This document shows positions 1 to 6,224 of a stretch of DNA of 15,483 nucleotides, piece after piece. The stretch is from an uncultured Alphaproteobacteria bacterium (GTDB taxonomy: Bacteria; Pseudomonadota; Alphaproteobacteria; Rhodobacterales; Rhodobacteraceae), in NCBI GenBank assembly GCA_929200295.1, contig CAKMZE010000030.1, forward strand, positions 1 through 15,483, read 5' to 3'. A program made the translations under genes and the position numbers. Position 1 is the stretch's first letter; each line of letters starts with the position of its first letter. Under the pieces are notes generated by a model, which worked only from the letters and a program-made list of their open reading frames with translations, searched no databases and was not told the DNA's origin.

Positions 1-1140
1 GGTCTTTAAGACCCGGTCAACAGTATGTGCAGCCTCAACAGCCACGGGCCGCAGCTCATGCGGGCTATCTGTGAACACCGTGCTAAAGTGTAGCTCTACA
101 GCGACAAAATCATCTGAATGTGACCAGTTGACGACCTCACCCGTGATCAGGTCCTCGTTCGGGATCAGGTACTCTTTGCCATCGCGGGTGACCACAGCCA
201 CATACCGCGCGCCAAGCGTTTTAATCCATCCAAACGTATCGCCAATGCTGATCACATCACCCGGCTTCACAGATTTATCGAGCAATATGATAATCCCAGA
301 CACAAGGTTTGACACAACGGTTTGCAGACCAAACCCAAGACCGACACCAATCGCCCCTGATAGGAACGTGAGACCACTGAGGTTAATCCCCAAGGAGCGT
401 AATCCCGTGATGATCGCCGTTGTATATAGAATAACCTGAATCATTTTGATGCTAAGCACCTGCATCGACGGGCTAATATCTTTGCTGTGGCTAATCCACT
501 TCTCTGATAACCCAACAACAATCCGCGCAAGGATCAGTAGAACACTTAGGATAATAACCGCATCGAGCAGCAGTAAGATCGAGACATTGAACGTCCCGAT
601 TGTGAGCCCAGTACGATTGAGCAACAGCTCAACCTGCTGCAAATACCCCGTGACATAAAGCGCCACCAACACCCACAGCCCGATGCGCGCAATTCTACGT
701 GCCCCGTTGTTTTGGATCGCCTGCGTCATAACACTAATAGCGACCCAAGCGACCGCAAGCGTCGCGATGTTGCGGATCACCTCATTATGACACGCGCAGC
801 TCTCATCGTGCATCAGCACCACGGCGCCCAGCATCATCGCGACAAACGCAAACATGCCAAAGTATTGATTGAACAATCCAAGCAAGCCACGCCAGATGTA
901 TGATGCGGTTTCTTGCTCAGTGATCCACGTTTTGAGCCGTGGGCTCGCAATGGCATGCGCAAGATAGGCCAGCGCAGCGAGCGTGGCGGCAATCAACAGC
1001 TGATACAGGTTCTCTGGCGCGACCAAATACTGCACAAAGGCTTCGATCTCTAAGGCCGCATCCCAGACGATATCATCGATACGTCCAATCAAATTATCAA
1101 AATCAAAGGGGAGATCATCGTCTTCTATATGCTGTGCCAT
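1..1140 (-). CDS. MscS-family mechanosensitive ion channel (3' end outside window)
   Basis: This gene reads from the complement and stays open for 380 codons to the left edge, so the C-terminus is missing. The product is a multi-pass membrane protein. Hydrophobic segments lie near residues 45-64, 85-110, 122-141, 152-170, 186-210 and 230-250. They are followed by the pore helix of the MscS family, a Gly/Ala-rich stretch at about 259-288 (SGAIGVGLGFGLQ at 261-273), and by the start of the beta domain with the conserved IPN-ED-I element near 326-333. Such channels open under membrane tension and release solutes on hypo-osmotic shock. The extra N-terminal helices make it longer than the minimal E. 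coli MscS. I chose the ATG at 1138-1140 because AAAGGA sits about 5 bases upstream. An in-frame ATG at 1171-1173 would add 11 residues but lacks a clear ribosome-binding site. It is divergent from leuC. Confidence 0.9.
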   Translation of the reverse strand, partial: MAQHIEDDDLPFDFDNLIGRIDDIVWDAALEIEAFVQYLVAPENLYQLLIAATLAALAYLAHAIASPRLKTWITEQETASYIWRGLLGLFNQYFGMFAFVAMMLGAVVLMHDESCACHNEVIRNIATLAVAWVAISVMTQAIQNNGARRIARIGLWVLVALYVTGYLQQVELLLNRTGLTIGTFNVSILLLLDAVIILSVLLILARIVVGLSEKWISHSKDISPSMQVLSIKMIQVILYTTAIITGLRSLGINLSGLTFLSGAIGVGLGFGLQTVVSNLVSGIIILLDKSVKPGDVISIGDTFGWIKTLGARYVAVVTRDGKEYLIPNEDLITGEVVNWSHSDDFVAVELHFSTVFTDSPHELRPVAVEAAHTVDRVLKT

Positions 1141-1228
1141 GGGGATCCTTTCGTCTGGATCCGCATCTGACATATAATCAGCAGTGAGCCCCAGAGCGGA
1201 CATGACACCCGCAGTTTTGACGCGCCCC

Positions 1229-1255
1229 TTGCGATATGCCGATGGGATGTATAAT
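1229..1255 (+). promoter_or_regulatory. Candidate promoter of the leuC leader
   Basis: A perfect TATAAT lies at 1250-1255, with TTGCGA at 1229-1234 as the best -35 match. The 15-bp spacer is shorter than the ideal 17. It faces leuC, and transcription would begin about 1262, some 150 bases before the leuC start. The long leader fits the hairpin and small ORF that follow. Called by eye only. Confidence 0.4.
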
Positions 1256-1264
1256 CATTCGCTT

Positions 1265-1351
1265 ATGAATACTGTGTTTGATATGGACGACCGCGCCCGC
1301 CTGCCTTGGCGGTTTTTTGGCGCGTCATGCACGCTTTTAGCGACTGGCTAA
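1265..1351 (+). CDS. Possible 28-aa leader ORF upstream of leuC
   Basis: ATG at 1265 opens a 28-codon frame ending in TAA at 1349-1351. The ATG begins only 9 bases after the TATAAT at 1250-1255, so the message would be almost leaderless, and no Shine-Dalgarno is visible. The peptide begins MNTVFDMDDRARLPWRFF and resembles nothing I recognise. It has three Leu codons (CTG, CTT, TTA) but no run of them, so it does not look like a classical leucine attenuator peptide. Its frame runs straight through the terminator-like hairpin at 1292-1324. A ribosome on it would melt that hairpin, giving a plausible regulatory role. It could equally be a chance ORF. Confidence 0.3.
   Translation: MNTVFDMDDRARLPWRFFGASCTLLATG
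1292..1324 (+). terminator. Terminator-like hairpin with T6 in the leuC leader (possible attenuator)
   Basis: The inner stem CCGCC (1297-1301) pairs with GGCGG (1308-1312) around the loop TGCCTT and is followed at once by six T (1313-1318), the form of an intrinsic terminator on the plus strand. An outer pairing, CGCGCC (1292-1297) with GGCGCG (1319-1324), could enclose it. The upstream gene runs on the other strand, so no known plus-strand transcript needs ending here. The likeliest transcript to be affected is the leuC leader itself, which suggests attenuation. Function is inferred. Confidence 0.45.
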
Positions 1352-1411
1352 CTGCGGCACGTCTTTTATCTACCCAACTCTTACATCACTCAGATACGGG
1401 AGAGGACCAAC

Positions 1412-2818
1412 ATGTCCCCCAAAACGCTCTATGATAAAATCTGGGATGCCCATGTCGCGCATGAGGCCGATGATGGTACCTGTTTACTTTATATCGACCG
1501 GCACCTCGTGCATGAGGTGACCAGCCCGCAAGCCTTTGAAGGGTTGCGGATGGCCGGGCGCACTGTGCGCAAGCCAGAACAAACCATTGCGGTACCGGAT
1601 CACAACGTACCCACAACGCTTGATCGCGCCAATGCCGAAACGATGACCGAGGATAGCCGTATTCAGGTCGCAGCCTTAGACAAGAACGCCAAAGATTTTG
1701 GCCTGCATTATTATCCTGTTTCTGATGTGCGTCAGGGGATTGTTCATATCGTCGGACCCGAGCAAGGCTGGACCCTGCCGGGCATGACAGTTGTTTGTGG
1801 TGACAGCCACACAGCCACACATGGCGCCTTTGGTGCCTTGGCCCATGGGATCGGCACATCCGAGGTTGAGCACGTGCTTGCCACCCAAACCTTGATCCAG
1901 AAGAAATCCAAAAACATGAAGGTTGAGATCACGGGAAAATTACGCCCCGGCGTCACAGCCAAGGATATCACGCTCACAGTGATCGGCGAAACCGGAACCG
2001 CTGGCGGCACAGGCTATGTGATCGAATATTGCGGCGAAGCAATCCGCGATTTGTCGATGGAAGGCCGCATGACTGTCTGTAACATGGCTATCGAAGGTGG
2101 CGCGCGCGCTGGCCTGATCGCCCCCGATGAAAAGACCTTTGCATATTGCGAAGGGCGCCCCCATGCCCCCAAAGGTGCTGAATGGGATGCCGCCGTAACC
2201 TATTGGAAAACGCTCTTTACGGACGAAGGCGCGCATTTTGATAAGGTGATCACCATTCGGGGCGAAGATATCGCCCCTGTTGTCACATGGGGTACATCGC
2301 CCGAGGACGTTCTTCCGATCACAGCCAAAGTGCCTTCCTCAACTGATTTCGAAGGTGGCAAGGTCGGCGCGGCGCAACGCTCGCTTGACTATATGGATCT
2401 GACCCCTGGCACACCATTGTCTGAGATTGAGATTGATACGGTCTTTATCGGCTCATGCACAAACGGCCGGATCGAGGATTTGCGCGCAGCCGCTGAAATC
2501 CTGAAAGGCAAAAAGAAAAAGGATGGCCTGCGGGCAATGGTCGTGCCTGGCTCTGGCTTGGTCCGCGCTCAGGCCGAAGAAGAGGGGCTGGCAGATATCT
2601 TTAAAGAGGCTGGCTTTGAATGGCGGCTTGCGGGCTGTTCGATGTGTCTTGCGATGAACCCCGACCAGTTGAAACCGGGTGAGCGCTGTGCGGCCACATC
2701 AAACCGTAACTTTGAAGGCCGGCAAGGCCGCGGTGGGCGCACGCATCTGATGTCACCCGCTATGGCTGCCGCTGCGGCGATCACCGGAAAATTAACCGAC
2801 GTAAGAGAGTTAAGTTAA
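1412..2818 (+). CDS. leuC: 3-isopropylmalate dehydratase large subunit
   Basis: LeuC is the iron-sulfur subunit of isopropylmalate isomerase. With LeuD it converts 2-isopropylmalate to 3-isopropylmalate in cytosolic leucine synthesis. The 468-residue product has the usual family length. The [4Fe-4S] cluster ligands are visible as C349 (in GSCTNGR), C409 and C412 (in AGCSMC), with the family string VCGDSHTATHGAFG near residues 128-141. The start ATG is preceded by GGGAGAGG at good spacing, and the N-terminus (MSPKTLYDKIWDAHV) matches the family. The stop codon TAA directly abuts the ATG of the next gene, so the two are almost certainly co-transcribed and probably translationally coupled. leuD follows after that small gene. 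An upstream leader hairpin may control the operon. Confidence 0.98.
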   Translation: MSPKTLYDKIWDAHVAHEADDGTCLLYIDRHLVHEVTSPQAFEGLRMAGRTVRKPEQTIAVPDHNVPTTLDRANAETMTEDSRIQVAALDKNAKDFGLHYYPVSDVRQGIVHIVGPEQGWTLPGMTVVCGDSHTATHGAFGALAHGIGTSEVEHVLATQTLIQKKSKNMKVEITGKLRPGVTAKDITLTVIGETGTAGGTGYVIEYCGEAIRDLSMEGRMTVCNMAIEGGARAGLIAPDEKTFAYCEGRPHAPKGAEWDAAVTYWKTLFTDEGAHFDKVITIRGEDIAPVVTWGTSPEDVLPITAKVPSSTDFEGGKVGAAQRSLDYMDLTPGTPLSEIEIDTVFIGSCTNGRIEDLRAAAEILKGKKKKDGLRAMVVPGSGLVRAQAEEEGLADIFKEAGFEWRLAGCSMCLAMNPDQLKPGERCAATSNRNFEGRQGRGGRTHLMSPAMAAAAAITGKLTDVRELS

Positions 2819-3199
2819 ATGAAAAAACACATAAACGTCGTCTCATCTACCTTCTTGGCCCTTGGGCTTGCGGCCTGTGCATCTGGTGACGCGACACAAG
2901 ACGCCAGTACGTTTTCATTCAGCAAAGCTGGTGGCGGCCTAAAGGGTGCATATAATTCCGCAGGATTTTCGAGCGCAGAGGTGCAAACCGAAATTTCCAA
3001 AGCCTGCACCGGGCGCGAGATTACATCTTATACAGAATCGCCGCGCGGCGATGGGCTTGTTGGGTTTAGCGCACTCTGCCGCTTGTCCTATTTTGGAAAT
3101 GCATCAAGCTATGTGGTCGAACGCACATCCTTTGGCATCGTGCATTCTGAATCCAACTTCAGCCTGTTTGACCAATCTCATGACATGGTGCGCCCATAA
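2819..3199 (+). CDS. Small predicted lipoprotein between leuC and leuD
   Basis: The function is not recognised. The 126-residue product starts with a lysine-bearing n-region and a short hydrophobic stretch ending in the lipobox L-A-A-C at residues 17-20, so C20 should be lipidated after signal peptidase II cleavage. Residue +2 is Ala rather than Asp, which favours the outer membrane. The mature part (about 107 aa) is Ser/Gly/Phe-rich and has two further cysteines, which could form a disulfide. No catalytic motif is seen. The ATG follows the leuC TAA with no gap. The purine-rich GAGAG inside the leuC 3' end may serve as ribosome-binding site. leuD begins 75 bases downstream. A structural lipoprotein inside a leucine-synthesis operon is odd, and I cannot derive a metabolic role for it from the sequence. 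Confidence 0.85.
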   Translation: MKKHINVVSSTFLALGLAACASGDATQDASTFSFSKAGGGLKGAYNSAGFSSAEVQTEISKACTGREITSYTESPRGDGLVGFSALCRLSYFGNASSYVVERTSFGIVHSESNFSLFDQSHDMVRP

Positions 3200-3274
3200 A
3201 GCAGCACACCTTGAGTTAAAAACTTAGGATTTAGCCATGGCGTGACAAACGCACTGGCAAACGGAGAAATAAAG

Positions 3275-3880
3275 ATGGAAAAATTCACAACCCTTAGCGG
3301 CATTGCAGCCCCCATGCCCTTGGTCAATGTCGACACTGATATGATCATCCCAAAACAGTTTTTAAAGACAATCAAACGCTCTGGGCTTGGCGCGAATCTA
3401 TTTGATGAGATGCGCTTTAATCTCGATGGAACTGAGATTGCGGATTTCATATTGAACCAACCTGCCTACCGTGATGCACAAATCCTTGTGGCAGGCGATA
3501 ATTTTGGCTGTGGCTCATCGCGTGAGCGTGCCCCATGGGCAATCGCAGATTTTGGCATCAGATGCGTCATCTCGACCAGCTTTGCTGATATCTTTTACAA
3601 CAACTGCTTTAAAAACGGTATTCTACCGATCGTGCTTCCCGAAGATCAGCGCGATGCTGCGATGAAGGATGCAGAAAAAGGTGCAAATGCGCGTATTGAG
3701 GTCGATTTAGAAACACAAACAGTCACGCTTTCTGATGGAACTTGCTATGCATTCGAGGTGGATGCGTTCAAAAAACACTGCCTGCTCAATGGATTGGACG
3801 ACATCGGTCTAACCATGGAAAAGGTCACCGCCATTGACACATTTGAAGCCACATCAGCAGCTTCGCGTCCTTGGATCTAA
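3275..3880 (+). CDS. leuD: 3-isopropylmalate dehydratase small subunit
   Basis: LeuD supplies the swivel domain that completes the isomerase active site with LeuC. The 201-residue product shows the family N-terminus MEKFTTLSGIAAP, the VDTDMIIPKQFLK motif and the conserved GDNFGCGSSRE-APWA signature in the first half. I chose the ATG at 3275 because GGAG lies 8 bases upstream and because homologous proteins begin at MEKF. An in-frame GTG at 3242 would add 11 unusual residues. It is the third gene of the leucine block after leuC and the lipoprotein gene. leuB is not adjacent in this window, so 3-isopropylmalate dehydrogenase must be encoded elsewhere if the pathway is complete. A hairpin 14 bases after the stop probably marks the transcript end. 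Confidence 0.97.
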   Translation: MEKFTTLSGIAAPMPLVNVDTDMIIPKQFLKTIKRSGLGANLFDEMRFNLDGTEIADFILNQPAYRDAQILVAGDNFGCGSSRERAPWAIADFGIRCVISTSFADIFYNNCFKNGILPIVLPEDQRDAAMKDAEKGANARIEVDLETQTVTLSDGTCYAFEVDAFKKHCLLNGLDDIGLTMEKVTAIDTFEATSAASRPWI

Positions 3881-3894
3881 GCGAAAATATCACT

Positions 3895-3926
3895 CTCTTG
3901 CGCCTACAAAACAGTATGCGCAAGAG
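3895..3926. terminator. 9-bp inverted repeat after leuD (probable transcript end)
   Basis: CTCTTGCGC (3895-3903) pairs perfectly with GCGCAAGAG (3918-3926) around a 14-base loop. No proper T tract follows on the plus strand (CCCCTAATTAAAA). It may therefore be a weak or Rho-assisted terminator, or a stabilising 3' hairpin, for the leuC-leuD transcript. The rest of the gap before the next gene shows nothing I can name. Confidence 0.5.
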
Positions 3927-4132
3927 CCCCTAATTAAAACGCCAATGCGCAGTGATAAAAGCGCGTAGCGTCAAAAACCTCTTCTGATACAATATGTTGT
4001 GGCTACGTGTGGATAACCATTCTTACGGCCCGAAATGGTTGCAATCTCGCACCAGTTTCGCCGTAAAAGAGCCTCAGTTTTTCGCTCATATAAAGGCTGT
4101 TCTTGAAGGACAACCGAAAACTGGGCAAAAAG

Positions 4133-5071
4133 ATGGCAATGATGAGGCAACCGGCGGCAGGGCCGCAGGATCAGAACGGAACAAAGGAACGGCAACGCAT
4201 CGTTCCTGGCCGAATTGAGGGAAAAACAGCGGTGTATTCACGCTTGTCAGCAGCTTTTGTGCGCGCGGCACTGGTGATCGTATTGATCATGACGCCGTCC
4301 GTATTTTTGAACGAAGCGGGTGCCGATGGCATTCAGATCGTGACACTTGTGGCTATTTTTGCCGCTATTTTCACGGTGATTGAATATACCTCAGCAAGCC
4401 CCAGTCTTGTAGAATTTCGCGATGCACCGCCATTTAACCGTGTCAGGTTCATCGCTATTTTTGGATGCGTTTTCTTACTGTCTATCTTGTGTAGCAACAC
4501 AGAAAATCCATCAACGGTTATGCGTTTCGCGCATGTGATGGGGGAAAGTATTGGAGGGTCTATTGATTTTCCTTATTCACCGGTAAGGTTGATGTTGGTT
4601 GTATTGCCCCATGGTACAGACCCAGAGATCGTCAGCTCCATGCGCACCTCAGCAGGGCTTGCCTATTTCATCTCGCTTAGCTCGCTTGCGATATTCATTA
4701 TTCTTCTCAGACGCAATCAGTGGCCGCGTAAAACCTCACAATTTAACGTATGGATCAACTTGCCTACATTTGATCCGACAACAGGTGGCGATGTCGTGGA
4801 CCGCTTGAGCAGGGACAGTCAAATTAACCTTATCTTAGGATTCTTGCTGCCATTCATCATTCCAGCGGCTTTAAAAGTATCTTTATACTTCTTTGAGCCG
4901 GTTAATTTTGCAGATCCACAAACTATGATCTGGACAGTCACAGCATGGGCCTTTTTACCAGCGAGTCTCTTGATGCGTGGTGTCGCCCTCAGCCGGGTGT
5001 CACAGATGATATTTGTGCAGCGCAAAAAAGCATACGCCAAAGCTATGGCCGAAGGTATGCAGCCGGCTTAA
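4133..5071 (+). CDS. Unrecognised polytopic inner-membrane protein
   Basis: I do not recognise this family. From the chosen ATG the product has 312 residues. A polar, charged N-tail of about 40 residues is followed by likely membrane helices near 42-60, 66-85, 105-121, 174-193, 231-254 and 263-281, and a basic C-terminal tail (VQRKKAYAKA). The 122-173 region between helices 3 and 4 may be an extracytoplasmic loop. No catalytic or nucleotide-binding motif is apparent. The start is uncertain. ATG 4133 has no good ribosome-binding site; ATG at 4139 and 4142 are also in frame. TTG at 4103 has AAAGG six bases upstream and would add 10 residues. The 3' end overlaps the next open frame, a secreted nuclease-fold protein, so the two are probably co-expressed. 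Confidence 0.75.
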   Translation: MAMMRQPAAGPQDQNGTKERQRIVPGRIEGKTAVYSRLSAAFVRAALVIVLIMTPSVFLNEAGADGIQIVTLVAIFAAIFTVIEYTSASPSLVEFRDAPPFNRVRFIAIFGCVFLLSILCSNTENPSTVMRFAHVMGESIGGSIDFPYSPVRLMLVVLPHGTDPEIVSSMRTSAGLAYFISLSSLAIFIILLRRNQWPRKTSQFNVWINLPTFDPTTGGDVVDRLSRDSQINLILGFLLPFIIPAALKVSLYFFEPVNFADPQTMIWTVTAWAFLPASLLMRGVALSRVSQMIFVQRKKAYAKAMAEGMQPA

Positions 5072-6111
5072 TCGCTTTTATATTGATCGTCTGCGCTAGT
5101 CTCGCCAGCGCAGATTCTCTTCGCATTGCAAGTTTCGCAACCCCGCTTAGCCGTGATGGCCCTGGGTTGCTTTTACGCGATATTCTCAGGGGCGATGATC
5201 CGCAAATCACAGCTGCGATTGCGATTATTGACGATGTATCGCCTGACGTCTTACTGCTCACAGATTTTGATTATGATCTCGATGGTTTAGCGCTTGCCGC
5301 TTTCGCAAACGTGAGCGGATATGAATACTATGTCACAGCGCGTCCAAACACGGGGCTAATGACCGGTTATGACCTTGATCAAAACGGACGCCTCCGAGAT
5401 GCCCGTGACGCGATGGGATATGGGCGCTTTGCAGGAGATGGCGGCATGGCCGTCCTTGCGCATATGCCTATTGATTTGACGCGCGATCTCTCAACGTTGT
5501 TATGGAAAGACCTGCCGGGCGCGGCCCTGCCCACCCATCCAGATGCGGACGCAATCTATGACATGCAGCGCCTGTCCCATGGCGCGCATTGGGTCGTCAC
5601 GGTTGATACGCCTGAAGGCGATCTCTCATTGCTCGCGTTTTCAGCGTCACCGCCTGTATTTGACGGACCTGAGGATCGAAACGGTCTGCGCAACCGCGAT
5701 GAATTGCGGATGTGGTCGCTGCTTATTGATGGGGCGTTAGGCGACATCCCGCAGGATTTTGTCATTGCGGGAAATGCAAACCTCGATCCTGTCGATGGCG
5801 ACGGATATGCGGATGCGATGCGTGCGTTTCTTGGTGACCCAAAGATACAAGACCCGCTGCCCAGCAGTGAAGGGGCGGCCCATGCCGCTGACAGCGATCA
5901 TAACGGCGATCCCAGTCTCGACACAGCTGACTGGCCAGATACCCGCCCGGGAAACCTACGGGTGAGCTATGTTCTACCAGCTGCGTCATGGCAAGTGCTT
6001 GATGCCGGTGTGTTCTGGCCTGCCCCAGATGATCCAAAGGCGGCTCTTTTAGGTAAGGACGGTCTTTTGGCTGGGGCGCATCGGCTCGTTTGGGTTGATA
6101 TTATGCGATAA
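4945..6111 (+). CDS. Secreted endonuclease/exonuclease/phosphatase-fold protein, apparently degenerate
   Basis: The product contains an export signal: basic residues (KSIRQSYGRR), a hydrophobic core at about 39-51 and an ASLASA cleavage site near residue 56. The mature part follows the layout of the EEP superfamily: an IASF strand, the strand PDVLLLTDFDYD (about 100-111), FDGPEDRNGLRNRDE, AGNANLD (near 275-281), RVSYVLPA (near 339-346) and a closing HRLVWVDI. Most canonical catalytic positions look replaced. SFN is SFA (A65), the Glu strand ends in Asp, GD-N is GN-N (N277), the Asp before YVLP is S341, and the last His (H379) lacks its preceding Asp. It may therefore be a non-catalytic relative. 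The start is doubtful: ATG 4945 overlaps the upstream gene by 127 bases, yet no other ATG or GTG lies before the signal peptide. Confidence 0.8.
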   Translation: MGLFTSESLDAWCRPQPGVTDDICAAQKSIRQSYGRRYAAGLIAFILIVCASLASADSLRIASFATPLSRDGPGLLLRDILRGDDPQITAAIAIIDDVSPDVLLLTDFDYDLDGLALAAFANVSGYEYYVTARPNTGLMTGYDLDQNGRLRDARDAMGYGRFAGDGGMAVLAHMPIDLTRDLSTLLWKDLPGAALPTHPDADAIYDMQRLSHGAHWVVTVDTPEGDLSLLAFSASPPVFDGPEDRNGLRNRDELRMWSLLIDGALGDIPQDFVIAGNANLDPVDGDGYADAMRAFLGDPKIQDPLPSSEGAAHAADSDHNGDPSLDTADWPDTRPGNLRVSYVLPAASWQVLDAGVFWPAPDDPKAALLGKDGLLAGAHRLVWVDIMR

Positions 6112-6126
6112 GTGGCATCGCCCAAA

Positions 6127-6173
6127 CTGGGGCCAGCCCCCAGACAAACCCACCACTGGGGGCCAGCCCCCAG
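6127..6173. repeat. Two tandem GC-rich palindromes (REP-like element)
   Basis: Copy one is CTGGGGCCAGCCCCCAG at 6127-6143. Copy two is CTGGGGGCCAGCCCCCAG at 6156-6173, a 7-bp stem with a 4-base loop. The copies are joined by ACAAACCCACCA. They occupy the junction between two convergent genes and could act as a bidirectional transcription stop. The string CCCCCGGGATATTT follows directly at about 6175-6188. The same palindrome type recurs at 15425-15470, so it is a dispersed element. Confidence 0.75.
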
Positions 6174-6224
6174 ACCCCCGGGATATTTCTAAGCCTAAGA
6201 ATAATGAAACCGTCTTGGGCTGGG

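Noticed and set aside
71..903. Several plus-strand open frames of 63-122 codons near the left edge
   Set aside because: All are antisense to the mechanosensitive channel gene, whose frame stays open over 380 codons with recognisable pore-helix and beta-domain motifs.
1386..1859. 157-codon minus-strand open frame opposite leuC
   Set aside because: Arg/His/Cys/Trp-rich antisense translation with no ribosome-binding site or motif, covering a certain gene.
3242..3274. GTG start that would extend leuD by 11 residues
   Set aside because: The ATG at 3275 has a proper GGAG and gives the family N-terminus; the extension has no family-like residues.
3930..4130. Possible small RNA or regulatory element between leuD and the membrane-protein gene
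   Set aside because: Apart from the 9-bp hairpin just after leuD I see no promoter with good spacing, no T-tract terminator and no strong structure.
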